From the NCBI RefSeq assembly GCF_900636825.1, contig NZ_LR134318.1, forward strand, positions 434,001-498,000: 64,000 nucleotides of DNA, given 5' to 3'. The translations under genes and the position numbers were made by a program. The notes below the pieces were generated by a model. The model did not search any database. It saw only the letters and a list, made by a program, of their open reading frames with translations, and was not told the origin of the DNA. Source of the stretch: Pseudomonas fluorescens. GTDB taxonomy: Bacteria; Pseudomonadota; Gammaproteobacteria; Pseudomonadales; Pseudomonadaceae. Of the stretch, positions 27,553 to 37,623 are shown one piece after another. How positions within the stretch are numbered: the first letter of the stretch is position 1; each line of letters opens with the position of its first letter.

Positions 27553-30500
27553 TTAGTCGAGTTTGGCCGGCGGCGGTTCCGGCGAGGGTTTCTGCCCGTC
27601 GACGATCGGCATGATGGTTTTGTTCTCGGGTTCGACGGGGACCATCTTGTATTCCTGGCCGTGGAGGTTCTTCAGATAAACCTCCATCTGCCGGAACGAG
27701 ATATTGATGTGCTGCTTCTTGAACTCGCGGTTGATGAAGCGGTTGACCTCATCGAGCACCGGATTACGGTCGCCGAGATCGCGCACGTGCATGCGCAGTT
27801 CGTGGTCGAGGGTGCTTTCGCCGAAGTTGAGGAAGTACACGTGCGGCTCCGGTTCTTTCAGCACGCGCGGGTTCTCGCGGGCAGCCTTGAGCAGCAGTTC
27901 CTTGACCAGATCCAGATCCGAGCCGTAATCGACACCGAGTTTCAGAGTCACTCGAGTGATGGTGTCAGTCAGCGACCAGTTGATCAGTTGCCCGGTGATG
28001 AACGTCTTGTTCGGGACAATGATGTCCTTGCGGTCGAAGTCGGTGATGGTAGTCGCGCGGATGCGAATCTTGCTCACCGTGCCCGACAGGTTGCCGATGG
28101 TGATGGTGTCGCCGATCCGCACCGGGCGCTCGAAGAGAATCATGATGCCGGAGATGAAGTTCGCGAAGATCTCCTGCATGCCGAAACCCAGGCCAACCGA
28201 AAGCGCCGCCACCAGCCATTGCAACTTGTCCCAGCTGACGCCGAGTGTCGACAGGGTGGTGACGAAACCGACGCCGGCAATCACGTACGAAAGCAGCGTC
28301 GTCGTTGCGTAAGCACTGCCCTGCGCCAGATTAAGCTTCGACAACACGAACACTTCAAGCAGGCCGGGCAAGTTGCGCGCCAGCGCAAAGGTGATGCCGA
28401 TGATGATCACCGCGCCGAGCATGTCGCCGATGCTGATCGGCACCATGCTCATGTTGGCGCCGGTGCCGCTGGTGTATTCGTAGAGGGTGATGTTGTCCAG
28501 ATACGAGAACACCGAAATCAGGTCCGACCAGACCCAATACAGCGCAGCGATGAAACCGCCAAGCAGGGCCAGACGGATCAGGCGCAGGGATTGTTCGTTG
28601 ACCTTTTCGATGTCCAGCGTCGGCTCTTCGATCACCGCTTCGCCATCGCCGGCCTCTTTTGCCGCCTGCCGTTTGGCCAGGGCACGCTGGTAGGCCAGAC
28701 GGCGTGCGGCAACACTCAGACCGCGCACGAAAGTGGCTTCGATCACCAGCCAGAACATCAGCAGATACAGAGTGTTGATCAAACGGTCGCTGAGTTTCAG
28801 CGCGGTGTAGTAATAGCCGAAACACACCGCGACGAAGAGGGCGATCGGCAGCAGAGTGAACATCACACCCACGGCTTTGCGGAACAGCGAGGCATTCTGA
28901 TGCGTCGGGCTGCTGATCAGCAGGCGACTGAGCAGCCAGGCCATCAAGGCGTAGCAGGTCAGCACCACCGGCATGCCCAGAACATCGTCGGCCAGCGCGG
29001 CTGGTTGCAGTTCGGCGACCGCCACCACGGCGACCAGCGCCATCACCACCAGCCCGAGTCGGCGCACCCAGCCTTGCAGGAATTCAACCTGCGGTTTCTC
29101 CCAGCGGAAGTGCAGTTCCGCCACGCCGCCCGGCGCCAGAATCCGGTATGCGGTATAGAACACCAGCCACGCCTGACCCATCTGCAGCAGTGCGGCGCCC
29201 ATGTTGGCGTTCTGACCGCGGGCGTCGATCTGCAGCGCCAGACCGCACAATCCCAGACCGAGCGCCACCGGCATCGCCAACAGAATATTGATCAGGATGG
29301 CCTGAGGCGTGTGCCATTGGCTGTCGCGTTTGAAGTGGCCGATGTCCTGATGGACCTTGTTCAGTCTTCCGTAGAGGGCCTTGCGTCGCCACAGCAGCGC
29401 GCCGATCAATAGCGCCAGAGGCAGAAACAGCAATGGTCGCTGGATCAGGCCGTCAGTCAGCTCACTCAGGCTCGACGCCCAAGGCAGGGTGTTGACCTGG
29501 CGCTCCAGGCGCTCCGGCACACCGCGCATCCATTCCAGATCCAGGGGCTTGTTGCTTGGAATCCAGAACATCTGTTCGTCGAGGGTCGCGCGCAGGCTTT
29601 GTGCGGTGCTCAGCAATTGTTTCTGGTTGAGCTGCAAGGTGATCGATTCATTGAGCATCGCGCTCAGTTCGCGATTGAGTCGTTCGAGCAGATCAGTGCG
29701 GGTGTTGGCCAGATCCAACAGGCTCTTGCGCAGTTGCGGGGTGACCTGTTCCGGCGGCTGCGTGGCCAGCAAATTGTCGACATAGGTCGACGGGTTGCTC
29801 AGCAGCTCGCGTTGCTGGCTGACATCGAACTGATAAAGGCGAATATCGGCAATCTGGTCGGCGAGGTCGCGATCAACCTTCAAGTGCGGCAGCGCCTGCT
29901 TCTGTTTGTAGAGAATTTTCGACAGCAACAGGCTGCCCTTGAGCACGTTGATCTGCTCATCCAGCGCCGAGTCGCTTTGAGTCAGCGTGTCGAGTTGCTG
30001 CTTGGTCTGCAGGTTCTGCTGGGTGACCTCGTTGAGACGATCGGTACTCTTGAGCAAATAGTCGGAAAGCTTGAGGTTGGTGGCGCTCTCACTCGCCAGC
30101 AAACTGCTGCCGCCGGCCTTCTGCGCTTCGATCGATTGCTGGGTAACGGTTTCCTGCGACTGCGCCAGACGCTTCTGGTTGATCAGGGTTTGCAGTTCCT
30201 GAATTTCGCGGTCGAGGCGCTCGGATTTTTCCGAAAGCAAATCGTGCTGCGCGTTACCCAGATCCTGCAATTGGGTATTGCCGGCCAATTCCTGACGGCG
30301 CAGCGGAATCAGCGCATTGAGGGCGGCAAGCTCGGCATTCAACTGGTCACGCTGTTCGGCGGTGACCGTTTTGCCGGTGTCCTTGCCGGATTTGAGGATG
30401 TTGTTGATCTGCTGAATACGCGTCTGGCTGGCAGAAATTTCCGCCTGCGCGCGTTCCGGGCGGGTTTGCGCAGTGATGATCAGGCTGTTGGCTTCGGCCA

Positions 30501-30906
30501 GCGCTTTTTGCAGATCGCTCTGCTGGGTGGAGCGATCGGTGAGGATCTGTTCCAGCTGCTGGATCGACTCTCGCGGGAAACGCTGCGCCACCGGCACCAC
30601 CGGGGTGGCCTTGAGGCGTGTCAGTTCGCGGGTGTTTTCAATGGTCTGCCGGGGCGCGGTCGCCACTTGCTGCTTGAGATCGACCAGCTTCTGCTCGTAA
30701 TCATGCCGGTTGTTCAGCTGAGTCAGCGTGCTTTGCAGGACGGTTTGCAGGGCCTTTTTGTCGGCGTCCGGCAGCTTGCTGTCGGCAAGCTTGTCGAGGC
30801 TCGCCTGTACGGTTTCGGTGGACGGCGGTTCGGCGGCATAAAGCGGGCCGACAGTCAGACTCAGGCCCAGCAGGGCCGCGGCGAAAAAGGAGCGCAGGGT
30901 AGGCAT
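27553..30906 (-). CDS. mscK: MscK/KefA-type mechanosensitive channel
   Basis: The 1117-residue protein begins with a signal peptide (MPTLRSFFAAALLGLSLTVGPLYAAEP). About 450 residues of Gln- and Leu-rich coiled-coil periplasmic sequence follow, then about 11 membrane helices and the MscS core, whose pore helix region reads ALSVGLGFGMQEIFANFISGI. This is the large KefA/MscK layout. It gates on membrane tension and in E. coli also senses external potassium. It lies 34 bases after the NhaP2-type antiporter gene, so the two are probably cotranscribed. Confidence 0.93.
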   Translation of the reverse strand: MPTLRSFFAAALLGLSLTVGPLYAAEPPSTETVQASLDKLADSKLPDADKKALQTVLQSTLTQLNNRHDYEQKLVDLKQQVATAPRQTIENTRELTRLKATPVVPVAQRFPRESIQQLEQILTDRSTQQSDLQKALAEANSLIITAQTRPERAQAEISASQTRIQQINNILKSGKDTGKTVTAEQRDQLNAELAALNALIPLRRQELAGNTQLQDLGNAQHDLLSEKSERLDREIQELQTLINQKRLAQSQETVTQQSIEAQKAGGSSLLASESATNLKLSDYLLKSTDRLNEVTQQNLQTKQQLDTLTQSDSALDEQINVLKGSLLLSKILYKQKQALPHLKVDRDLADQIADIRLYQFDVSQQRELLSNPSTYVDNLLATQPPEQVTPQLRKSLLDLANTRTDLLERLNRELSAMLNESITLQLNQKQLLSTAQSLRATLDEQMFWIPSNKPLDLEWMRGVPERLERQVNTLPWASSLSELTDGLIQRPLLFLPLALLIGALLWRRKALYGRLNKVHQDIGHFKRDSQWHTPQAILINILLAMPVALGLGLCGLALQIDARGQNANMGAALLQMGQAWLVFYTAYRILAPGGVAELHFRWEKPQVEFLQGWVRRLGLVVMALVAVVAVAELQPAALADDVLGMPVVLTCYALMAWLLSRLLISSPTHQNASLFRKAVGVMFTLLPIALFVAVCFGYYYTALKLSDRLINTLYLLMFWLVIEATFVRGLSVAARRLAYQRALAKRQAAKEAGDGEAVIEEPTLDIEKVNEQSLRLIRLALLGGFIAALYWVWSDLISVFSYLDNITLYEYTSGTGANMSMVPISIGDMLGAVIIIGITFALARNLPGLLEVFVLSKLNLAQGSAYATTTLLSYVIAGVGFVTTLSTLGVSWDKLQWLVAALSVGLGFGMQEIFANFISGIMILFERPVRIGDTITIGNLSGTVSKIRIRATTITDFDRKDIIVPNKTFITGQLINWSLTDTITRVTLKLGVDYGSDLDLVKELLLKAARENPRVLKEPEPHVYFLNFGESTLDHELRMHVRDLGDRNPVLDEVNRFINREFKKQHINISFRQMEVYLKNLHGQEYKMVPVEPENKTIMPIVDGQKPSPEPPPAKLD

Positions 30907-30940
30907 AGAGACCGGTCAAGCAAGTGAGAGTGGACGCAGT

Positions 30941-32683
30941 TTAGAGGAAGAGTCCGGGGCCCGGGCGACTTCCTTCGGGGAATCTGACGCCCACTTTGCC
31001 GATCTTGTTCCCGTCCATGACCGCAACCGTCCAGTGGGTGTTGTTCCATTCCACCTGGTCACCGACGATGGGTGCACCGCCGACTTTCTGGGCGATAAAC
31101 GTGCCTAGGGTCATGCCCGGATCAATGCCTTCGGCCGGCAAGCCATAGAGGGCCGCAACCGCTTTAAGCTGGGCGTCTCCTTCGAGGACAAAGTCGCCGA
31201 AGAAACGCAGATCGAGGCCGCGCTGCGGTGCCTGGCTGAACAGTTTGCCGAGGGCTGGCAAGTTGTGTTCGTGGCCGATAACACACAGCAAATCATCGAC
31301 TTCCAGAACCGTACTACCCGACGGATGGAGCAGTTGCTGGCCGCGAAACAGCGCCGCGATACGTGTGCCTTCGGGCATTTTCAGCTCGCGCAGCGGCGAA
31401 CCGATGCACCATTTTTCGGCGCCGAGCTTGTAAACGAACAGCTCCCACTCGCTGGTCACGTGCACTTCCAGCGCCGCCCGGGAAATCGGTGCGGGCTCTG
31501 GCGGTACCGTCACTTTCAATAGTTTGGCGACCCAAGGCAGGCTCGTGCCCTGCACCAGCAGCGACACCAGCACGATAAAGAATGCCAGATTGAAATACAG
31601 CTGCGCTTGCGGCAGGCCGGCCATCAGCGGGAACACCGCAAGAATGATCGGTACCGCGCCGCGCAGGCCGACCCAGGAGATAAAGGCTTTTTCGCGGCCG
31701 TGAAACGCTTTGAAGGGCAGCAGGCCGACCATCACCGACAGCGGCCGCGCTAAGAGGATCATCCACAGCGCCAGACCGAGGGCAGGCAGGGCGATGGGCA
31801 ACAGATCGTGCGGCGTGACCAGCAGGCCCAGCACCAGAAACATGCCGATCTGCGCCAGCCAGGCCATGCCGTCGAGCATGTGCAGAATTCCGTGGCGGCT
31901 GCGCACCGGGCGGTTGCCAATCACCAGACCGCACAGGTAGACAGCCAGGAAGCCGCTGCCGTGCAGGGCGTTGGTCAGTGCGAAGACCACCAGGCCGCCA
32001 GCGATGATCAGGATCGGATACAGCCCGGCCGCGAGATTGATGCGGTTGACCAATTGCAGCATCACCCAGCCGCCGCCCAGCCCGATCACACCACCGATGC
32101 CGAACTCGCGGATCAGGTGGGTCAGCAGGCTCCAGTGCAGACCGGTCTCGCCGCTGGCGAGCATGTCGATCAGGGTCACGGTGAGAAACACCGCCATCGG
32201 GTCGTTGCTGCCGGATTCGATTTCCAGACTGGCGCTGACCCGTTCGTTCAGGCCCTTGCCGCCGAGCAGCGAGAACACCGCAGCGGCGTCCGTTGAGCCG
32301 ACGATGGCGCCAATCAGCAGGCCCTGAATCAGGTTCAGATCGAACAGCCAGGCAGCGGCCATGCCGGTCAGGCCGGTGGTGATCAGCACGCCGACCGTTG
32401 CCAGCGACAGCGCCGGCCATAGCGCCACGCGGAAACTCGACACCCGCGTGCGCAAACCGCCGTCGAGCAGAATCACAGCCAGGGCGAGGTTGCCGACCAG
32501 ATAGGCCGTCGGGTAGTTATCGAAAATGATCCCGCCGCCATCGACCCCGGCCGCCATGCCGACGGCGAGAATGATGACCAGAATCGGAATGCCGAGGCGT
32601 GAAGAAAGCGAGCTGACCAGAATACTTGCGCCTACCAGCAACGCGCCGATCAAGAACAGGCTGTTGATGGTCGTCGCATTCAA
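30941..32683 (-). CDS. nhaP2: CPA1-type potassium (sodium)/proton antiporter
   Basis: The 580-residue protein starts with about 12-13 membrane helices ([21 protein letters not shown] onward). [14 protein letters not shown] and [13 protein letters not shown] are CPA1 ion-site motifs. A cytosolic C-terminal part holds a TrkA-C domain and a CorC/HlyC-like domain, as in NhaP2/CvrA. The start is a TTG at 32683 preceded by GGAG at 9 bases, matching the N terminus of known NhaP2 proteins; a longer frame upstream lacks a good site. It exchanges cytosolic K+ or Na+ for protons and leads a probable operon with mscK. Confidence 0.9.
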   Translation of the reverse strand: MNATTINSLFLIGALLVGASILVSSLSSRLGIPILVIILAVGMAAGVDGGGIIFDNYPTAYLVGNLALAVILLDGGLRTRVSSFRVALWPALSLATVGVLITTGLTGMAAAWLFDLNLIQGLLIGAIVGSTDAAAVFSLLGGKGLNERVSASLEIESGSNDPMAVFLTVTLIDMLASGETGLHWSLLTHLIREFGIGGVIGLGGGWVMLQLVNRINLAAGLYPILIIAGGLVVFALTNALHGSGFLAVYLCGLVIGNRPVRSRHGILHMLDGMAWLAQIGMFLVLGLLVTPHDLLPIALPALGLALWMILLARPLSVMVGLLPFKAFHGREKAFISWVGLRGAVPIILAVFPLMAGLPQAQLYFNLAFFIVLVSLLVQGTSLPWVAKLLKVTVPPEPAPISRAALEVHVTSEWELFVYKLGAEKWCIGSPLRELKMPEGTRIAALFRGQQLLHPSGSTVLEVDDLLCVIGHEHNLPALGKLFSQAPQRGLDLRFFGDFVLEGDAQLKAVAALYGLPAEGIDPGMTLGTFIAQKVGGAPIVGDQVEWNNTHWTVAVMDGNKIGKVGVRFPEGSRPGPGLFL

Positions 32684-32793
32684 AGGCAGTACTCCAGAAG
32701 CGTAAAGACGAGGGCGCAAGCTGACCATGCAGTCTGCGTGCCAGCGATTCTAACCTGTTGAAATGTGATGCTGTCAAAAAGCTTTTGCGGTCA

Positions 32794-32828
32794 CTGATCG
32801 TTCCCACGCAGAGCGTGGGAACGATCAG
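32794..32828. repeat. REP-type hairpin (family C, GATCGTTCCCACGC)
   Basis: Perfect 16-base arms (32794-32809 and 32813-32828) surround a 3-base loop AGA. This third repeat family occurs once in the window, directly next to a family B pair. Confidence 0.88.
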
Positions 32829-32831
32829 AAT

Positions 32832-32912
32832 CAAAAGATCGCAGCCTGCGGCAGCTCCTACGGGGACGACATCGTTCTTTTTGGAGGAGCTGCCGCAGGC
32901 TGCGATCTTTTT
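32832..32912. repeat. REP-type inverted repeat pair (family B)
   Basis: Arms AAAAGATCGCAGCCTGCGGC and complement lie between the chemoreceptor stop and nhaP2. The right arm begins GGAGGAGCTGCC instead of the usual GTAGGAGCTGCC. Confidence 0.9.
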
Positions 32913-32924
32913 CGCTTTTAAAGG

Positions 32925-34550
32925 TTAAAGGCTAAAGCGCCCAACCATATTGTTCAGATCCAGCGCCAACCGCGACAGTTCGTTGCTCGCCGCGCTGGTC
33001 TGATTGGCGCCGGTCGCCGATTGCACCGACAGATCGCGAATGTTCACCAGGTTGCGATCAACCTCCCGCGCCACTTGCGCCTGTTCCTCGGCGGCGCTGG
33101 CGATGACCAGGTTGCGCTCGTTGATTTCGACGATGGCGGTGTTGATGGTGTCCAGCGACATCCCGGCGCCACGGGCGATGTTCAATGTCGATTCGGCGCG
33201 CTCGGTACTATTGCGCATCGAGTCCACGGCATGCTCGGTGCCGCTCTGAATGCTGCCGATCATGCGCTCGATCTCGCTGGTCGACTGCTGGGTGCGATGC
33301 GCCAGTGCGCGCACTTCATCAGCAACCACCGCGAAACCGCGACCCGCCTCGCCGGCACGTGCGGCTTCAATCGCCGCGTTGAGCGCCAGCAGGTTGGTTT
33401 GATCCGCCAAGCCGCGAATCACGTCCAGGACCTTGCCGATGTCACGGGATTCGTTGGCCAGATCGCCGATCAATGAAGCGGTGCTCTGCACATCGGCGCT
33501 CATGCGTTCGATGGCGCTGACGGTTTCCTGTACCAGATCGCGACCGTCACCGGCCGACGTCGTTGCGTTCTTCGAGGCTTCCGAGGTGCTCACCGCATTG
33601 CGCGCGACTTCTTCGACGGCGCTGGTCATCTCGTTGACGGCAGTGGCCGCCTGTTCGATTTCGTTGTTCTGCTGGGTCAGGCCCCGTGCACTTTCGTCGG
33701 TGACGCTGTTCAGTTCTTCCGCTGCAGACGCAAGCTGCGTGGCCGAGCCGGAAATTCGCTGCAGGGTGTCGCGCAATTTGTCCTGCATCTTGGCCATCGC
33801 CGCCAACAAACGGCCCGCTTCATCTTCGCCGTCGACGTGAATCGGCTGGGTCAGATTGCCTTCGGCGATGGTTTCCGCCGCCTCGAGTGCCTTGGAAATC
33901 GGCTTGGTAATGCTCACGGTCAGCAGCCATGCGAACAGCAGGGTCAGGCCGCTGGCGATCACCAGCAACGTCACCACCAGATCGAAGGACATCGAATACT
34001 GATCCTTGGCGCCCTGATCGGTCTCGGCGATTTGCTGGGTGTTGATTTCCAGCAAGCGCGCGAGTGCGGTATTCACCGCTTCCGAGTTACTCAGCAGATC
34101 GCTGTTGAGCATCTGTCGCAACTCGTCGATCTGGTTATTGCGCGACAGGGTTTTCATGCGTTCTTCGAGTTGCCGGTATTGCGTCAGCAACTGCACGTAT
34201 TGGTCGTAGGCCGCACGTTCCTCGGCGCTGGAAATCAGCGGCTCATAGGCACGTTGAGCGTCGGCGATCTGGCGGTTGCGCATGTCGAACAGTTCGATGG
34301 TCTTTTGCTGAACGTCCGCTTCGCGGTTGATCAGCAGGCGATAGGACAACACGCGCAGGCGCAGGGTGAGTTGGGTGAACTCGTCGAGGGCCTTGATCGA
34401 AGGCACGCTGGCGGTGGCGATGTCTTCGCCGGCCGCGCGGATCTTGCTCATCTGGTTCAGGGCGAAGATGCCGAGAATCAGCATCAGACCGCCGATCAGG
34501 GCGAAGCCGGTGAATGCCCGTGGGGCGATGTTCATATTACGAAGGGACAT
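32925..34550 (-). CDS. Methyl-accepting chemotaxis protein, four-helix-bundle sensor
   Basis: The product has 541 residues. A first membrane helix ([21 protein letters not shown]) is followed by a periplasmic four-helix-bundle domain to about residue 190. A second helix ([19 protein letters not shown]), HAMP and a cytoplasmic signalling domain follow; the tip reads [19 protein letters not shown]. There is no C-terminal methyltransferase-docking pentapeptide (it ends GRFSL). The start at 34550 ([12 protein letters not shown]) matches the common Pseudomonas form, although the ribosome site is weak. The ligand is unknown. Confidence 0.92.
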   Translation of the reverse strand: MSLRNMNIAPRAFTGFALIGGLMLILGIFALNQMSKIRAAGEDIATASVPSIKALDEFTQLTLRLRVLSYRLLINREADVQQKTIELFDMRNRQIADAQRAYEPLISSAEERAAYDQYVQLLTQYRQLEERMKTLSRNNQIDELRQMLNSDLLSNSEAVNTALARLLEINTQQIAETDQGAKDQYSMSFDLVVTLLVIASGLTLLFAWLLTVSITKPISKALEAAETIAEGNLTQPIHVDGEDEAGRLLAAMAKMQDKLRDTLQRISGSATQLASAAEELNSVTDESARGLTQQNNEIEQAATAVNEMTSAVEEVARNAVSTSEASKNATTSAGDGRDLVQETVSAIERMSADVQSTASLIGDLANESRDIGKVLDVIRGLADQTNLLALNAAIEAARAGEAGRGFAVVADEVRALAHRTQQSTSEIERMIGSIQSGTEHAVDSMRNSTERAESTLNIARGAGMSLDTINTAIVEINERNLVIASAAEEQAQVAREVDRNLVNIRDLSVQSATGANQTSAASNELSRLALDLNNMVGRFSL

Positions 34551-34827
34551 GGAGGGGTACCGGAAAAAGGGCCGCTTCCATGCGGGCTGAGACTGCAATT
34601 GCATGACTTATCGGTCAGCCCGATCAACTCTTGAGGTCCTGTGCTTATTTGTCGCACCGGGTATTGATCGACGAAGTGCAGGAACCAGATCGGCCAATCA
34701 CAGTCTTTTAAACTCGCAAGAAGCTTCGCCACCCAGGAAAATCAAGGCCTTGCGCCGGTTTAACCCTGGCATCCGTGGTGACTTTTCTTTATCGTACGCG
34801 CCCTTTGAAAATGCCTGGAAGATCAAA

Positions 34828-35058
34828 ATGTTGGAAGCATCCCTCAGCCAATTGGAACAGCTCGTCAGCGATCTGGTGCAACAGAACCAGACCCTCGCGC
34901 AAACCAACCAGACTCTGTCCACCGAACTGGCTCAGGCCAGGGATGAAAACGAAAGCCTGCAACTGAACCTGATGGAGCAGGAAGAAAAACACGGCGCCAC
35001 GGCTGCCCGCATCCAAGCCCTGGTTGATCGCGTCAACGCCGGTCCGGTCAGCGCATGA
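34828..35058 (+). CDS. Small coiled-coil protein (TIGR02449/ZapB-like) upstream of a ZapA-like gene
   Basis: The product has 76 residues, nearly all heptad-repeat coiled coil: LEASLSQLEQLVSDLVQQN followed by further Leu/Gln/Glu-rich heptads. It resembles the short coiled-coil proteins encoded before zapA in pseudomonads. The ATG at 34828 has GGAAGA 6 bases upstream; the frame is open upstream but without a better site. It shares an ATGA overlap with the next gene, which strongly suggests the two products work together. Confidence 0.75.
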   Translation: MLEASLSQLEQLVSDLVQQNQTLAQTNQTLSTELAQARDENESLQLNLMEQEEKHGATAARIQALVDRVNAGPVSA

Positions 35059-35357
35059 ACCACGGCACAGCAGGGGTAAAAGTCATCTCCATTCTCGGGG
35101 AGGACTATTCGATCAAGGCACCGGCCGGGGAAGAACAGACCCTGCTGGACGCGGCATTGATGCTCAAGGCCGCTTTGGCCGACACCAAGCGCAAATACCC
35201 GACGCTGATCGGTGACCGCTTGCTGGTGCTTGCCGCGATGAACCTGTGTTCGCAGCAGATCGAGATGAAGAAGCAACATCAGGAAGAACTCGACCGTTAT
35301 CAAGAGCAAGTCAGCGCCACGGTCGATACCATCGCCAAGACCATCAATCAGGGCTGA
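35055..35357 (+). CDS. ZapA-like cell-division protein (divergent paralogue)
   Basis: The product has 100 residues. The N-terminal GVKVISILGEDYSIKAPAGEE matches the ZapA start (beta strand VxILGxxYxI), followed by LLDAALMLKAAL, a GDRLLVLAAMNL helix and a C-terminal coiled coil. ZapA proteins crosslink FtsZ filaments. In Pseudomonas the usual zapA lies beside the 6S RNA and pepP genes; neither is here, and the sequence differs from the usual form as remembered, so this is probably a second copy. It is flanked by two chemoreceptor genes. Confidence 0.78.
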   Translation: MNHGTAGVKVISILGEDYSIKAPAGEEQTLLDAALMLKAALADTKRKYPTLIGDRLLVLAAMNLCSQQIEMKKQHQEELDRYQEQVSATVDTIAKTINQG

Positions 35358-35396
35358 TGGCGGTGCGCACAACCAAAGAATAGATTGTCGATTGGG

Positions 35397-35406
35397 TTGT
35401 ATACAA
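35397..35406. promoter_or_regulatory. Palindrome upstream of the second chemoreceptor gene
   Basis: TTGTATACAA is a perfect 10-base palindrome inside the larger dyad GATTG-N9-CAATC, about 50 bases before the chemoreceptor start. Such sequences are often bound by GntR/FadR-subfamily regulators; here this is a guess from symmetry and position. Confidence 0.4.
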
Positions 35407-35456
35407 TCGGCACGGCTGTTGCATTGTTTCGGCCACTTATTCTTTGGGGGTGCTCC

Positions 35457-37394
35457 ATGCAATTGTGGCGACGCAGTATTCAATGGCAGCTGATTCTCAG
35501 CATGGGCACCGCCCTGCTGGTCAGCATCCTGATCGTGGTTGGCATTTATACCCTGGTGGTCAACCGCCTCGCCCAGAGCTATCTGGTCGAACAAGCCTTG
35601 CCGTCGAGCATCGAAGCGACGCGTAACGATATCGAGCGCATCCTCGTCCAGCCGCTCACCGCTGCCAAAGACATTGCCAGCAACACCATGGTCCGTGACT
35701 GGCTCGCTTCAGGGGAAGACAGCGGCAAAACCGCTGGCTTCGCACAGTATCTTGAAGGCATCCGCGCCGAACACAAGGCGTTCACAGCGCTGATCATTGG
35801 TGCTGAATCCAATCATTACATCACCGAAAAAGGCCTGGATCGCACCCTCAGTCGCGCCACACCGGCCGATGCCTGGTTCTACTCCTTCCTCGACAGCAAT
35901 CACCCGCGCACCTTGAATATCGATAACGATACCGCCACCGGAGAGTTGGCCTTGTTCATCGACTTGAAAGTCGAGCAGGCTGGAAAAGTCGTGGGCGTTG
36001 CCGGGCTTGGCTTGAGCATGAAAGAGCTGTCCGAGCTGATTCACAATTTCAGCTTTGGCGAGCGCGGCAAAGTCTATCTCGTGCGTTCCGACGGTCTGAT
36101 TCAGGTGCATCCGGAGGCGCAATTCAGCGGCAAGCGCACCTTGAGCGAGCAGATCGGCGCCAATGCGGCGCAATCGGTCATGGGGCAGAAAGACGCGGTC
36201 AGCAGCAGCTTTCAAAGGGATGGCGAAGACTTCCTCGCCTTCAGCCTGCCGCTGCGCGATCTGGGCTGGACCCTGGTGGCCGAAGTGCCGCAATCGCAGA
36301 TCTACGCCGAAGCGCGCAAGGCGATGTGGATAAGTGGCGGCATCGGTCTGGCCGTGGCGCTGGTGTGTCTCGCCCTGGTGGTGTGGCTGGCGCAAGGCTT
36401 GGTGCGACCGATTCGGCAAGTAACAGCGGCGCTGGTAGCAATCGGTAGCGGTGGTGGAGATTTGACCCACCGGTTAGATTCCAGTCGTGCCGATGAGCTG
36501 GGCGACCTTGCCCGTGGCTTCAACCGTTTCCTCGACAGCCAGCGCGGCATGATCGGCGAAGTGCTGACCACCAGCGAGCGTCTGCGTGTAGCCGTGGGGC
36601 AAGTGGCGAAGGTCGTCGAAAACACGGCCGAGCGTTCCGGACGCCAGCAGGAAATGACCGATATGGTTGCAACGGCCGTTCACGAAATGGGCCTGACCGT
36701 GCAGGAAATTGCGCAAAACGCTGGCAATGCCGCGTTGGCCTCGCAAACCGCCCGGGATGAAGCGCTGCAGGCACGTGAAGTGGTCGGCGGTTCGATTCGG
36801 CATATCGAAAGCATGTCGGATGAGGTCGGCGTGGCCGCTGGCGCGGTCGGTGAATTGGCCCAACAGGTGGCGTCGATCGACTCGGTGCTGGCGGTGATTC
36901 GCGGGGTCTCCGAGCAGACCAATCTATTGGCCCTGAACGCTGCCATCGAAGCCGCGCGGGCCGGAGATATGGGCCGGGGCTTTGCGGTGGTTGCTGACGA
37001 AGTCCGCACCTTGGCCCGCAGAACCCAAGCCTCCACCGACGAAATCCAGCTGATGATTGGCAGCCTCAAGCAAGGGGCGGAAAACGCCGTTTCGTCGATG
37101 CGCACGGGTCAGGCTGCGACCGGCACTGGAGTTGAGTCGAGCCAGCGCACCGGCGCATCACTGACCGCAATCACCGGCCAGGTCGAGCGCATCAGCGACA
37201 TGAACCATCAGGTGGCGACGGCAACTGAAGAGCAGTCGGCAGTGACCGAAGAGATCAACCGCAATGTGCAAGGGATCTCCGATCTGGCGCGGGCGACGGC
37301 GGGGGAGGTCAGGGCGTGTCGTGAGGATTGTCAGATGTTGCAGAAACTGGCGGATGACCTGGCGCGGCAGATGGGTGGGTTCAAGTTGAGTTGA
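35457..37394 (+). CDS. Methyl-accepting chemotaxis protein with dCache sensor domain
   Basis: The product has 645 residues. A membrane helix ([21 protein letters not shown]) leads into a periplasmic domain of about 230 residues that fits dCache_1, including [19 protein letters not shown] and the closing [17 protein letters not shown] second helix, HAMP and the signalling domain follow; the tip reads [19 protein letters not shown]. The ATG at 35457 has GGGGG upstream. Pseudomonas dCache receptors often sense amino acids or other small metabolites, but the ligand here is not evident. It ends GGFKLS, without a docking pentapeptide. Confidence 0.93.
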   Translation: MQLWRRSIQWQLILSMGTALLVSILIVVGIYTLVVNRLAQSYLVEQALPSSIEATRNDIERILVQPLTAAKDIASNTMVRDWLASGEDSGKTAGFAQYLEGIRAEHKAFTALIIGAESNHYITEKGLDRTLSRATPADAWFYSFLDSNHPRTLNIDNDTATGELALFIDLKVEQAGKVVGVAGLGLSMKELSELIHNFSFGERGKVYLVRSDGLIQVHPEAQFSGKRTLSEQIGANAAQSVMGQKDAVSSSFQRDGEDFLAFSLPLRDLGWTLVAEVPQSQIYAEARKAMWISGGIGLAVALVCLALVVWLAQGLVRPIRQVTAALVAIGSGGGDLTHRLDSSRADELGDLARGFNRFLDSQRGMIGEVLTTSERLRVAVGQVAKVVENTAERSGRQQEMTDMVATAVHEMGLTVQEIAQNAGNAALASQTARDEALQAREVVGGSIRHIESMSDEVGVAAGAVGELAQQVASIDSVLAVIRGVSEQTNLLALNAAIEAARAGDMGRGFAVVADEVRTLARRTQASTDEIQLMIGSLKQGAENAVSSMRTGQAATGTGVESSQRTGASLTAITGQVERISDMNHQVATATEEQSAVTEEINRNVQGISDLARATAGEVRACREDCQMLQKLADDLARQMGGFKLS

Positions 37395-37411
37395 GTGTTG
37401 AGCCAGAAAAG

Positions 37412-37616
37412 CCCCTCACCCTAACCCTCCCGAAACGTCGGACCGCCCGGAGGGAGAGGGGACTTACCGAGGTGTCTTTGGCTATACATCGACCTGAATG
37501 CCAGTTGATTATGGATTCGGTGAACCTCTTTCAGGTCGGTGGAGTATTCAAGCATCCCCCGTTCGGCCCCCTCTCCCTCTGGGCGGTCCGACGTTTCGGG
37601 AGGGCTGGGGTGAGGG
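37412..37616. repeat. Long imperfect inverted repeat between convergent genes
   Basis: Arms of about 50 bases (37412-37461 and 37567-37616) are nearly complementary, with around four mismatches. They share the core CCTCCCGAAACGTCGGACCG and end in pyrimidine/purine runs (CCCCTC and GAGGGG types). A shorter inner dyad (GACCTGA at 37491 and TCAGGTC at 37531) extends the symmetry. It lies between the convergent chemoreceptor and acyl-CoA dehydrogenase genes and would fold into a long hairpin on either transcript. Confidence 0.85.
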
Positions 37617-37623
37617 TAGGCTT

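Noticed and set aside
35385-35407. Sigma-70 promoter TTGTCG/TACAAT before the chemoreceptor
   Set aside because: The spacing between the hexamers is only 11 bases, too short for a working promoter.
35358-35456. 6S RNA gene expected after zapA
   Set aside because: Only 99 bases separate the ZapA-like gene from the chemoreceptor, too short for the roughly 180-base 6S RNA, and no matching structure was seen.
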